Shown here: positions 46,912-59,080 of the stretch, piece by piece | Layout of the letters: each line of letters starts with the position of its first letter | How positions within the stretch are numbered: the first letter of the stretch is position 1 | Assembly: GCF_008831285.2 (NCBI RefSeq) | Contig: NC_045140.1 | Location: forward strand, 20,768,370-20,832,369 | Source of the DNA: Nymphaea colorata | Lineage: Eukaryota > Streptophyta > Magnoliopsida > Nymphaeales > Nymphaeaceae | Reading direction: 5' to 3' | DNA length: 64,000 nt | Notes under the pieces: model-generated | Databases searched by the model: none | Told to the model about the DNA's origin: nothing | Seen by the model: only the letters and a program-made list of their open reading frames with translations | Position numbers and translations under genes: made by a program

Positions 46912-47640
46912 GGCCTGTGAGTTTGGCCATCATCTAAGAACTGGATGCTGGATCACCAGGTTCAATGACTAGCAAATTTAAGAACATCCCTCGATCGATT
47001 CGGCAATTTATTATTATTTTGTACTGATCGGCAATTAAACCTTGCGTAACACAGCATTTGCTTACGAGCCCTTTCGAATGTTGACCCAGCCCATACAGTT
47101 GAAGCTTCGATTGGAGCAGAGGGTGAGCGAACTTTTTTGGCCAACCACGTGATGTTCTAAAATGCAGAGATTCAAAGCGCTGACAGGCCACCACATTTAA
47201 CTTTTTTAATTAGAGCATCACTCTCTTTACCTTTCAGTATTCAAAGCTGCTTATATGCATGCGCAAAGGCCCGTGCACCATTCACATACCCATGTGCATA
47301 ACATATATCCCTCAAAGCGGACTAAAGAGATATATGTCATGCACTGGAGGCTAAGCATGGTACACATGTGGGTGCACAAGAAGAAGTCTCCTGCTATTGG
47401 GCAGAGGCAGAAGTCTGAACCAGGCATGAAAAAGTTCCTCAATGACTTCAAAGGAAAATCGTGATGCTTATACGTCTGAATTCAACAATGTATATGGGCT
47501 TGAAAATGCACTGCCTGCATCAGGAAAGGCAATGCATACTGTGGACCTGGCCCTGGGTGCCCCAACTAGATCATAATGTGGCTGCACTTATAGCGTCTGG
47601 AATCTAGGAGTCAGTTTGAGGGATTTGGTGCACCAAAAAT

Positions 47641-47692
47641 GCCAAATCAACTTACATCAATTCAATGCCAAACCAACTTACATCAATTCGGA
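47641..47692. repeat. 26-bp tandem duplication
   Basis: Two neighbouring 26-base copies with a few differences (GCCAAATCAACTTACATCAA and GCCAAACCAACTTACATCAA as their first 20 bases). Intergenic. Confidence 0.85.
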
Positions 47693-48101
47693 CCCATTTG
47701 CAGCTCCAGTTTCTCGAAAGAGAAGTAAACTTGTTGTACTTGTTTCAGTGGTAGAGTTAGAAAAATTTGTTGCAGGGACACTCGTTTAAAAATACTTATA
47801 TCTGACTGGGTACTTATATATATATATATATGGATAAATGTTTAAAAATGTCTATTTAAAAATAAAGAAACTTTAAGAGACTAGTGTAGGTAATAATCCA
47901 TACCAGTCACCATGTGTCTCCACCACTGACTTGTTCAATTCGTAGCCTACCGTAGCTCCAAGTAATCAGGTTTTTGAAGGAAATGAAGTCATATTGCAGC
48001 TCAATATGGTAGCCCAAACAGAAATTTCTATTTGAGAGGCACCAATACTTCAAATTTTAGAACTTTAGGAACACCAATATTCAAATGAAAAAGTCGCTAT
48101 C

Positions 48102-48103
<2 letters not shown>

Positions 48104-48156
<53 letters not shown>
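48104..48156. repeat. (TA)n microsatellite
   Basis: A 53-base TA run in the spacer upstream of the MATE pseudogene. Confidence 0.95.
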
Positions 48157-48163
<7 letters not shown>

Positions 48164-49892
48164 GCAACTTGCATGCGCAACTGCATCCTGTCGACAGGAT
48201 CTGATTGTTACGAGCTGTATATACATGTGGTACAAGATTCAGTCAACTATGCAGTTGATCGAATCGGAATAATGACTTGCCAGTCTAAATCTAATCTTCT
48301 GTTTCATCAGTCAGAAGTTGATCATTAGGAACCATCTAAAGGCCTAGATGCTTCCAAAGTCACAGGTGGGCAAACCTTTTCCCCGGAGCCAAATTCTAGG
48401 TCATCTGTGGATCATAAGTTCCATTGTCGTACACTATTTATCCTTAGGTGATGAGCAGCTTTCCTTCGATTATAAGGAAGGCAGTGGCAGTAATGTGTGA
48501 CTTTGTGGGCATTTGCTGCTGAACAGATGAACTTGGTACTGCTAGGAAGAGGGCAAGTAAAAACGTAAGTGCATCTGATGCTTCCATCCATCTGGATGTG
48601 GGTCAGGACACCATCGCAGCAATATCTGAAGTACTACTACCAGTAGCCAAAGTGTCAGAAGTTTGACAGCCCAAAAAAGTAACCAAAAACCACCCTTTCA
48701 TTTTCCGGTTCTGGCATTACCAACCAACCATTCGCACCTCCACCCGTCGGTTTACAATACAAAGTAAACCCTACTTTTTCTTTTTTTTTCTTTTTCTTTT
48801 TCTTTATCGTTTTTCTTTTTTTAATTTCCGTTTTCAGATCAAATGATGGCGCATGGAAGCTTGGTCACCTTGGATTTGTTGAAGGTTGGATTATTAAAGC
48901 GGCCTTCTTGGCAAAAAGGGATAGCTGTGCTTTACGGTGTTCCCTCTAGTGCAGCCCTACTTAAACCAAGGGGTGTTGAGCTGAGGTCGAAGCAGCATCT
49001 TCAAGTTAGCAAGGAAGGATGGAAACTCCTCTATTGGACGACTACGAAAGATCAGGCCTCTGCAGGAGATCCTTGTTCGAGAGCAAGAAATTATGGCACC
49101 TTGCAGGTCCAGCCATCTTCACCTCTATATGCAACTATTCGCTAGGTGCTTTAACGCAGACCTTCGCCGGTCATGTGGGCGAGCTGGAGCTGGCTGCAGT
49201 GACCATAGAGAACTCTGTGATTGCTGGACTGGGCTACGGCTTCTTGGTAAGATTGATATGAACATAAAGACTTCCACATGCCTTCATATGTGATACTTTT
49301 TCTGTATATACTTATATCTTTATTGTTGTTGTTGTTGTGGCGGCGGCGGCGGCGCGGCGGCAGTTGGGTATGGGAAGTGCTTTGGAGACACTATGTGGGC
49401 AGGCATTTGGCGCAGGGAGGTTAAGGATGTTGGGAATTGTCATGGGTCACCCTGTTCACCACAGCATTGGTCTTGACTCCCGTCTACATCTTCTCATCGT
49501 ATATCCTGAAGCTTCTTGGCGTAGTGGACGCCATGGCTGACGTAGCAGGTATGCCCTTTTTCCGGGCATCGTCATCATCAACAGCAACATTGAAACGTCA
49601 CGACCATCGATTTCCGTGATAAACCTCACCAACTATTCTCAAATGCATCCTCCATAACTGACTGAAATCTGTGAGACAAGGCAGTTTCCTAAACAAGTAT
49701 GTTTCTTCGATGATCAATTAAATAATGTATCTTAAGTCTCATTTTCTAAGAAAGTAGTGCCTGTAACGACCCTGCACGTGGATGGTCTCGAAGCTTTCTG
49801 CAGCGGCAAAAGGCATATAGAGCGTCGCAAGGGCTATAATTATGGAACCATCGGCATAGCTGCAAGAACTGAATAGGACCCACGTGACCACC

Positions 49893-50119
49893 CAGCGGCG
49901 GAGCCACATATGGGATGGTGTGGGCAGTTGCCCACACCATCTCTCAATTTTTCTTTATTTTCACATTAACATCTTAAAATATTTGTTCTGTTACAGATAT
50001 ATAAGTGTCCCTTTGAATATGAAAAATGTTTGTTCTGTTACAGATATATAAGTGTCCCTTTGAATATGAAAATCTGTGAATGAGTGGCCCATCAAAAAAT
50101 TTTTCTGGCTCGGTCATTG
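49893..50119. mobile_element. hAT-like MITE in the second intron of the MATE pseudogene
   Basis: The 227-base element starts CAGCGGCGGAGCCA and ends TGGCTCGGTCATTG, which is an imperfect inverted repeat of the start. It is flanked by TGACCACC (49885-49892) and AGACCACC (50120-50127), an 8-base target-site duplication with one mismatch, the size made by hAT transposases. The termini resemble the CAGGGGCGGAGCC ends of plant hAT elements. It carries an internal 47-bp tandem duplication and no coding sequence, so it is non-autonomous. Confidence 0.7.
49982..50071. repeat. 47-bp tandem duplication inside the MITE
   Basis: Two copies of a 47-base unit starting TTTGTTCTGTTACAGATATA, at 49982 and 50029, nearly identical. 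The duplication lies wholly within the hAT-like element. Confidence 0.9.
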
Positions 50120-52259
50120 AGACCACCCCTTCCTGGAATAGTGGAGAGTGAGGCCCATTGAAGGAAACGGAACCCATTTTTGCTTGGGGATCCATCATCT
50201 CAGGACGGTGATGTTTGACAAGGTCCATAAGTGCACTGCTTCCGCGTCGCTGCAGTTGTTCAAATAACAGCAATAACTTGTTTATATTTACAGTGCGTAT
50301 ATTAAGTCGTGTGAAGAGTATTTTGTCATTTTCTTAAGTTCATTCAGGTGAATTTGCGATATGGATGCTTCCTCAGTTGTACGCGTACGCAGCAAATTTT
50401 CCAATCCAAAAGTTCCTCCAGTCTCAGAGGAAGGTCTGGGCCATGGCTTGGGTAGCTGCCATCGTTCTCATAATCCATGCGTTCCTCAGCTGGTTATTGA
50501 TTCTCAGACTAGGCTGGGGCTTGGTAGGTGCGGCGATAACCCTTAACTTGTCTTGGTGGCTTGTCGTCTTGGGTGAATTCGGATACATATTGGTCAGTTG
50601 TCGAGATGCATGGGCTGGTTTCTCATGGCTGGCCTTCAAGGACTTGTGGGGATTTATCAAGCTCTCCTTGGCCTCAGCAGTTATGCTATGGTAAACAAAC
50701 AAACCAATCTCATCCTCTTTCTTTTTCTTTTGAAATTTCAGACTATCGCTAACAGATCTCTGTTGGCAGCTTGGAGTTTTGGTATCTAATGGTGCTCATT
50801 GTGATCGTTAGTCACTTACCAGACACAATCATTCCTGTTGATGCTGCTTCCATATGGTAATAACAAATTCACAGCACCAGGCCTTCTTATTTCATCAACC
50901 CCGTGCTACTGCGGCAATGAATCTCCATACAGTAGGCCCTGCTATTGAACTTCTATGAAAGGAGAACAGCTAATCGGGTGGTTCATACAGGCTGCGGCTG
51001 ATATATGTCGCGGAAGGTGGCCATTCAGGATTACTGACACTGCAGGGGCATGTGGAAGATCCAAGCAGAACTGCATTGGCTTCTTCGTTCATTAATTGTT
51101 GACTGCAAACTTTTCGAACCATAATTATGAGCTTGCTTATTTCTGACTAACATTTCCTCTCTGGCAGCATGAACATCAATGGGTGGGACGCCATGATTGC
51201 GATCGGTTCAATGCTGCAATCAGGTTATGCTTATGTTCCGATACAAGAAAACATGAATATGTTCCCAGTTTTCTCACAATCCATTACAAGAGGGCACTTT
51301 AAATGGTTTCAATAGTGTTTGGAAAATCAGTTGTCTGACAACTCTGTTTCTAATGGACAGCGTGAGGGTATCAAACGAACTGGGAGCAGGAAATGCCAAG
51401 GGAGCAAAATTTGCAGTGTGGGTGGTTTCTGTTACTTCCGTGTTGATTGGCGTTGTGATCATGATCCTGGTCTTAAGCACCAGGGATGTCTTCCCTGCTC
51501 TTTTCACCAACAGCACCTCTGTCCAAGCCGAGGTGACCAAGCTTGCAAGCCTGCTTGGAATCCCTGTGGCTCTTAACAGTCTGCAACTTGTTTTGTCAGG
51601 TATAGTTTCAGCCCTCATGTGCACGTTAGTCCTTTGACATATTTAGTGACGTAGCTTTGGGCAGTGCTCATATCTCTCACCTATAGCCCTTGATTTCTAT
51701 TCCACTTTTATTCAGGAGTTGCTGTTGGTGCTGGATGGCAAGCTGTGATTGCTTACATAAACATTGGGTCACTATATTGTTGGCTTGCCTGCAGGCATAC
51801 TGTTAGGTTTCAAGTTCAACCTTGGTGTGGAGGTAAGTTCTCTGGAACCATACTCGTTAGAACCCCAAATTGTGCACGTACGAATGTGCTGTGGGCTTGC
51901 CCGCTTGTGCGGTGGATGTGCATGTGTTTTTCAGAGAGGAGAGAGATAGAAGGAGTGGATGGATGAATGAGTAATATCGCTAAAAGGGCCTAAAATTTGG
52001 TAGCATAGCTGAGGTCTGGATATTGCAGGGCATATGGGGAGGGATGATTGGTGGCATAGTTCTACAGACACTAATTTTGATCGGTCTTACTGCTTCCACC
52101 GATTGGAACAAAGAGGTAAAGCGGTCTGCACAGAAAAATGATTTAACGGCTTTGAAGTCAGTTGCCATTATCAATTTACATATTAACAGTCAGAAGAAAC
52201 ATGTTCTATTTTATTCAAATGGACAGGCATCACAAGCTGAAAGCCGCGTTAAAAAGTGA

Positions 52260-53474
52260 GGAGGAGCAATTGCTGACGGGAACGGACCTCTCAAGGCCAA
52301 TGGATTGGGCAACAACCACATAACACAAGCGTGACCTCAACTTAGACATCCGGCTCGCATGGAGGAGCTTAACTGAATTCTTCATCTGTAATAAGTTTTG
52401 AAACCTCTGTTTTGCCTCGTATGAGGGTAAAAGTAGTAAATATGCATTTCTGTTTTTCTGTGTGTTCCTCCAGGCGAGATGCCATAAAGCCAGTTCCCAG
52501 TTGTTAATGTGCACAGGCAGAACTGTTATTCAAAGTAAGCCCGGACGCTTTAACAAACTTTCACAACACTGGTGTTTCTTAAGAAAAGCAAAAGAAATCA
52601 AGATGGCACCGGAGGTGTTTCATTTTCTTGGGTAAGGAAAAGAAAAAAACACCTTTCTCCCACAGACCATTGAGGGTTCCATCGCAGGAGATACTTAAAA
52701 GAGAGGCGAAACACTGGAAAACCACACTTCTGTCAAGAGATTTAGCTGCTTGGCCGAAGTCACAAAACCCCATGGCTACCCTGACCCCCAGAGGTCAGCT
52801 ACGTCCAGAGAGCTAAAATCCAAATGCTACATAGGATTATGACGCGTAGACGTTTGCAACAGGAACAACAAGCTCTACAAAGCAGTCCTATCGCTCAAAA
52901 ATATGACCGAAATTAAATTCACATCATGCTTCTTGAAGATATTTTGAACGAAGACAATCAGATCCAAACATGCTACCGTCCAGTCTACAATCGACAAATT
53001 TCCTCCTCCATGTTAAAGATACAATTTCCAGAATCTGTGGGAGCCCAAGGTTCCATAAACCACGCATGCAATCTCAACCTTACAATTTCCACATCGCACG
53101 AGATGACTCATTTATGATCAGCAGAAATGTTTTCTGTGGAAAATGAGTGGATGACTATATAGATTTTGAATTATAAAGACTTTACCTGAATGTTCTCCAA
53201 CTATGTCATTCAGGACACTTTACAAAGTCCAGGAAACTGGAAACATCAATTCTTAATGTTGCACAATTCAAACATTATCAAGCTGAGGTTCCCTGTTGAT
53301 CTTGATATGAGCATTGAAGTCCACTTTCGTGGAAGAGAGAGTTACCATTTCTCCATTCAAAAATCAACAACTTTGTTCCGAAAAATTGTGACATTAGGAA
53401 AGTCATGCTAGTTCATATAATGAGGAAAAAAACACTTCCACAATTGAATGTCTTAAGAGCTCTACATAACCTTG
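52260..53474. other. Spacer between the MATE pseudogene and RPL3
   Basis: The two genes converge here. No coding frame with family features. It holds the presumed 3' regions of both. Confidence 0.6.
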
Positions 53475-56400
53475 CTAATTTTTTGGTATGTTTTCACCAA
53501 CAATCTTTGCAGGCGTGATACGCAAAAGGTTTCCCGGCTTCCCTGGAACAGCACCTTTAATCATCACGACTCGAAGCTCGCTGTCAATTTTAACAACCTG
53601 CAACTTCCGGATTTTTGTTTTTGTTCCCCCCATCCTGCCAGGCATCTTTTTGCCCTTATATACATGGCCAGGTGTTGTTCCCGCACCAATTGAACCCAAG
53701 GCCCTGTGACTTTTTGAACCATGAGTCATTAGACCACGTCGAAAGTTGTGTCTTTTAATGCCACCTGTACAAATCAAATAAAAAAGATACAGCTGAGTTC
53801 TACAAGGTGATCAGTATACTTTTCTGAAGTTCCCTCATTTTAGTGCCAAAATGACAATCAAAGAAATGACACAGAACTGAGCCTTATAAAATTATATGAT
53901 CTTATCAGGATTTCATTCTTTCCCTAGTTGAATGTGGACTCAACAGAACTGCAGTTCGGATGAAACATGAAAAGGGGATTTAAACTGTAAAAAACTTATC
54001 AAAAATCACAGGAATAGCCTGTAAAAAATAAAAAGTAAAACCCACTAGGCAAAAACAAGTTCTAAGCTGCTGAGGCTCCCAGAAGTTTTACAGAGACTTG
54101 ACCCAGACTTGTTCAAGCATGGCAAGGATTGGTTGGATCAAACCCATGCCAAGATCAACTGAGAACCAGAAAAAATTTACTTTGTTTTGATTTAAGTTAC
54201 TGGAAAAGCAACTGATAATTTTTTTTAAATAAGCAGAAAAACAACTGACCATCGAACTTCAATGATTATCATACGAAAACTCGCAGGCAACTCTCAAAAT
54301 GTCATCAACAAAAGGAAAAAACAATGAACTTCAACAGAAAACCAGGTTTTGCAATGTGAAAAAATGCTTTTTCTTCCTTTACTTGTAGGTGCATGTTGCT
54401 TTGCTTTTCTTTTCCTGCTGTGCTTTTTCATGCTTCTTTACTTTTCTTTTCCTGCTGGGGTTGTGGGGTGGGGTGACTTGTGGTGTGCTTGTGTGGATGG
54501 GTGGGAGTTGGCTTTTGTGATGCAGAAGCCACTATTCAAAGGAAAGACTGCAACAAATTGTCGACGGAAAAAGTGGCAGGACTGTATCAATATCGCACAG
54601 ATATTTCTTCAGGAGAGAAAAAACAATGAGAAACAAGCAGCAGAAACAGAATAAATAGCAAATGACTTCCTCCAACACAGGGAAACATATTTAACAAGCA
54701 TGTTTATATAACATCTCAAGACCTCTGCCAAAAACAGAAGAAAACCTATTAGCTTTAACTTATGTCAAGGTTCCATTCAACTTGACAACAAGAAATCAAT
54801 AGAAAGTACACGTAGAAGAAAGATAAGTAGGAAACAGGGGCAAACTACAAGACATTTCATCAGTAATAATCCACACAAAAACATCCAACAAAAGCCAGGT
54901 AAAGTACTTGATGCAGGAAGAGGGTGTTCAGATGATATGAAATTTCCATTATTTCCCCTGAACTCTCTTCATTTTTCCTCTTCTTGATTTTTGTAGAAGG
55001 CAAATTATCATATCTGTGCAACTCTAATCGTGGGAGTTCTAGGGGAGCTCCTTCTAATTCTTTCATCAGTATTAAACAAAACATGATTTTGCAGACTTTT
55101 TCCTATGCTCATGAGGTATAAAGGGTGACAACGTAATGAAAATGCCCTCTGGGCAGTAATGAACAGCCAAAATGCTGAAGCCCCCAACCACTTATGGAGC
55201 ATTGCCTCGTTTGACTAATAAAGGACAGACGGTAATAAACCAATGTAACATTCCTCTCAAGTGGTACTAACCAAGTATTTGCCACTAAATGGCGACCCTA
55301 GTGAACAAGCATCCGAAAAGCATTGTCAATCAACAAGATCGTACGCAGACCAGCAACATAAACTGTATTTAGGCATCATATCCATCGTCTACAGTTACCA
55401 ATTGTTGGCCAAAAAGAGGGAGAACACAAAAAATCCAAAGCACCTTCTAGCATGCTATTGCGATCCTCCTTAGACACCGTAGGTAAGGTACACTGCATAA
55501 CATTAATAGATTTTATCCACGAATTTGTATTTGCTGAACCCAAACTTTATGCCTCTCATCCGAACAAGTAATCATAAGACTTTCAACCACAGGTGTAAAT
55601 GTGCATAGCATCCGGTTGGCCGCTTTTAAAGTTCATGGTTCTTGATGTCGTAAGTATGTCTATGATAATGAACACAAACACAAATTCTTTGACATCGACG
55701 AACACAACAATCACAAAATTGTCTACCTAGACCTATGTTTCTCAATTAAATTCCACAATAAGGACCTTCCAACAATAGTTTTACCAGTAGTTCAACACTC
55801 CACCAAAACAGATGAACTATCACGTCTGTTAACTCCGTCAAATGTTTCAAGCATGTTAATAAAGAGTTAACATCACGCGTTGTAGCTTTACTTTTTCCCG
55901 TAAATATAAATTGAATATATGGAACAGTTGAAATACGATTGGTGATTATACCTGTTAAGGTCATTTTTCAGAAACTACAAAAAAATTGACTGACTGCCTC
56001 TTAAATTCACCAATTCTCACGAACACATAATGGGGAGAACCTTTTAGTTTCTCCATGAAAAGAAAGATAGATTGATAAAACCAGGCACTGAAGAACCCAC
56101 ACCAAAAAAATTATCAAATGCCGCCTGAATGACAGAGAAAATTGAATACCTTGGAACCCTTTACCGATGGACTTTCCAGAGACATCAACAAGATCTCCTT
56201 CCTTGAAGATGTCCTCAAGGACCAAACTCTGGTTAGGCTCGAACCCGTCAACGGAAACCAGCCGGAACTCCTGCAGATGCCTCATGGGAATCGCACCGAC
56301 CTTGTTGAGATGGCCTAGTTCAGGTTTGGTGAGCTTCTTGTCGCGAACTCTACGGTAGCCCACTTGGACGGCATTGTAGCCGTCTGTGGCCTCTGTCTTC

Positions 56401-56717
56401 ACCTGGGTGACGATGTTCCCTTCACGGAAGCCGACCACCGTAACAGGGACGACCTTACCGCCTGGTTCAAAGTAAGTCATCATCCCCAATTTGGTGCCCA
56501 TCACCCCAATCCCCGCCTCCATGCTCATCGCCACGATCGGTTGCCTCCCTTTCAGGGCACTGGGTGTGGTCTTGGTGGTGGTGAGGGATATGGAGATGGT
56601 GGGGAGGCGGCGTTGGTAGGGTTTAAGACCATTGTACGGTTTGAGAAAGGGAGTTCTTGACGGGGAAGAAGAGGGAATTGGTGTACATGGGCAGCGGATG
56701 GAGATGGCTGCGGCCAT
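53475..56717 (-). CDS. RPL3: Plastid 50S ribosomal protein L3 (nuclear gene)
   Basis: Bacterial-type uL3, which sits near the peptidyl transferase centre of the chloroplast large ribosomal subunit. Two exons on the minus strand, 56717-56150 and 53764-53475, joined in phase 1 by GT-AG; 285 residues. Residues 1 to about 66 are a Ser/Thr/Pro-rich transit peptide. The mature part starts near [18 protein letters not shown] and includes [31 protein letters not shown] (ending at the splice), then [43 protein letters not shown] and the end [13 protein letters not shown]. These match plant plastid L3, not the much longer cytosolic form. The start is the first ATG in frame; the exon 1 frame runs past the donor into intron codons, which do not belong. 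Confidence 0.96.
53765..56149 (-). other. Intron of RPL3
   Basis: A 2.4-kb GT-AG intron between the SIGKGFQG codons and GIKRHNF. AT-rich; I see no exon, RNA gene or clear transposon end in it. Confidence 0.7.
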
Positions 56718-59080
56718 CTTGAGACGCTACAGAAGAGTGTAAGAGAGAGCAAGGATAGAGCCCCATGAGATGAAGGGGCATGTTGTTGCCTTATCTGTTG
56801 TAAATTCTACTGACTAAAATACCCTCAAGTTCTGTCCATCTTCCAGCAAGCATAGTAGCGGAGTGCAGTTAGGTCCCTTAAAATAGACTAATGTTTCCTC
56901 CATGCCGAGTCTATTGTGGTTCGTGCTTCCCATCCGTAAAATACTAAAATGTAAGGAAAACCAAATAGTTAGCGACTGGTGAAGTGTTTGTTCGCAATGA
57001 GAGCAAGAGAAACAGTCTTGGGTAAGCGACTAAGTCTCAACTGCATTTCTCTCTGTAATTAATAGAAAAGTTGTCAAAGATGAAATGTACATACAGGCAT
57101 TTGACATTTTGCTTATGTCCTCACTAGCATTTTGTTAAAACTGTTAGATTTAAATGAAAAATTCAAAATTAAATCATTCCCATGTCAGAATGGTTTATTG
57201 GGTTCTCTTTCACCATCAGTTCAAACCATTGCACCTTACAACTTAGAGGGTGTGGAAAAGACTTCGGAGATTGATATTTTTTGGCATTCAGATCAAAGTC
57301 AGGATGCCTTCCGATTCGTGCAGGATATGAACTGGTCAGTACTTCAAACTGCTACATGAGATCTTTGGCTGTTTGTTTTTTAATTAATCTTTGTTTAGGT
57401 CCACTAATACTATTTTAAAGCTTTGGTGAAACATTTATCAGCTTTGAAGACCGTAATGATCAAGAGAATGATGTTGTAGCATGTGGCCATCTGGTTTCAG
57501 CATGGTTTTGTTCTGCGTCTATTCTACTGTCAATTATTGGTTTGTATTCTAATTTTGGTGTTTAATTTCCTTCTTTTTTTTTGTTTTCTAATGCCTGATT
57601 GTTTTTAAACCAGTGAAAATTGTAAAGGATTTTGAGTGAAAAATTAAGGGAAAAGATATTTCATCCTGAAAAACAATCTGGGGCCACGGTCGATGCAGCT
57701 CAATTCAGGCAGGAAAATTTAAATCAAAAGCTTGTTTCTTCTTAAAAGTCAAATGAAAGAGGTAAAATAAATTCATATCAGGTGGCAAATTACCAGTTAT
57801 CACAGAGAATCTCCTGATGCCCAGATCCTCTCTATCTTCCACCACTATTCACGCGACAGCATGTTGCAATGGAATCCGTACCAAATACCAATTGCTGCCA
57901 AGTGATTGGTAACTCTAAGCAGAGGAAAGAAAGCAATAGGCGCCAGAACGTAGACTCTGAGGGCAAGGTCGTCGATCACAGGATTTTACATCGGCAAGTA
58001 GGCCTCATGTTGCATAGTCGGTTTCCTTGTGTTTGAAATGGATAACTATTATTTCCTGATTGTGTCAATAAAAATGGATTATGAAGAATCAACCTCATTA
58101 TATCCTGGTTCTCGCTGTTGTTATTCCTTTAATGGTTCTTGATCATCGCTGAGCTTCAGGCCAAGCGACTGAAGAATCAGAAGTTTTGCTACAAAAAAAT
58201 GAGCAGCAACGCGGGCTCTGCCAAGACGAGGGTCCAACGTAATTGCTCAAAAATTGTGAAAATAGTAGCACACCTGTTTTGCATGACTGAGCGATTTCAG
58301 TTTTGGTTGTTTGGGAGACAAAGACAAGCTGATTTGCGCTTCAGACAGGCTACATGACAATAATATTAGGACCACATAAGATTACATGGATAGCGCAACA
58401 AGATGCAACTCGTACTATGAAAACCTAAACTTGTCCAAGCATGCAAGATGCATTGAATTTTAAATACAATGATGATTACGTTGGACAACCTACAAATGCT
58501 ATTTTCTCATTCTTCAATTTCTTCTATTCAGATAAAATTGATAAGAATAGCTGTTACCCATATAGACATAACAGTAGGTAAGGTATGCCAACATTTATCA
58601 AATTAAATAAATTTTCAGAGGAAGATATTTTTCTAGATGTGCTTGATTAATATCTCATGTGATGTCGCCGAAGACCTGATGCGATGCTCATATACCATGG
58701 CTCCAAAAACCATGTGCTAAATAAACTTATAGTGGTGATCTTGGTTCAGTCGCTACTTCAGCCAACCAACTGTAGCATGAAACCGGATCATATCTAACAT
58801 GCGTGCAATTTGGGTAACAGCTTGATCAAAGAACATGCAGACCGCATGCCTCCATGGATATCACATTAAACATTTCTAGCGGTGCTGCTTAAGACATGAT
58901 CTGATCTCGTTAGATTTGTATACCCACAAGCTCATTTCTTCCACAGAAATTGCACCGGTAAGACTCTTTTCAACATTTGGCAACCTAATATGTGTAATAC
59001 TACATTTCGAGTCGCTATACTGAAAACTGGACCTAGATCCCACGAATGAGTTGAAAAGTATATGTTCCTTTCATGCGGTT
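56718..59080. other. Spacer between RPL3 and the PPR gene, with exon-like pieces on the plus strand
   Basis: Between 57100 and 58360 several short open stretches on the plus strand have a coding look and splice-like edges: one ending FWHSDQSQDAFRFVQDMNW before GTCAGT (57314-57336); one near 57440 reading SFEDRNDQENDVVACGH after TTATCAG; one near 57781-57893 containing SIFHHYSRDSMLQWNPYQ; one near 57863-57996 containing CCQVIGNSKQRKESNRRQ; one near 58140-58250 containing LQAKRLKNQKFCYKK. I do not recognise the protein and could not chain the pieces into one frame. A decayed or unannotated gene is possible. The remaining bases show nothing. Confidence 0.35.

Larger units (their letters stand above)
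45086..49018. other. Spacer between TIC62 and the MATE pseudogene
   Basis: AT-rich spacer with no supported gene. It holds the TIC62 3' region, a 67-bp tandem duplication (45.5-45.7 kb), a TA tract (46659-46686), three adjacent hairpins (46859-46911), a 26-bp tandem duplication (47641-47692) and a long TA tract (48104-48156). The 100-codon frame at 48843-49145 overlaps the first exon of the MATE pseudogene in another frame and is not convincing. Confidence 0.6.
49019..52259 (+). pseudogene. MATE/DETOXIFICATION (DTX) efflux carrier, probably a pseudogene
   Basis: MATE carriers export organic compounds in exchange for protons or sodium at the vacuole or plasma membrane. Exons by similarity: 49019-49246, 49364-49548, 50348-50690, 50770-50856, 51168-51223, 51361-51599, 51716-51832, 52029-52115 and 52227-52259. 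Most of the family is readable: METPLLDDYE start, KLWHLAGPAIFTSICNYSLG, MGSALETLCGQAFGAG, IWMLPQLYAYAANFPIQKFL, WGLVGAAITLNLSWW, VRVSNELGAGNAKGAKF, GVAVGAGWQAVIAYINIG and GIWGGMIGGIVLQTLIL. Four lesions stand out. In exon 2 the frame changes between MLGI and SWVTLFTTALVLTP, with loss of the YMQR-like segment, by about 11 bases. In exon 5 one base is missing, so the IAIGFNAAIS-like segment is out of frame. In exon 7 about two bases are missing before GLPAGILLGFKFNLGVE. At 52257 TGA replaces the Trp codon of the usual KKWGG; the frame continues to about 52334. Splice sites are well kept, so decay looks recent; indel errors in the assembly are the alternative. Confidence 0.82.

Noticed and set aside
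48843-49145. 100-codon frame overlapping the start of the MATE pseudogene
   Set aside because: The MATE frame from 49019 matches the family over its whole exon, while this frame has no similarity to anything known.
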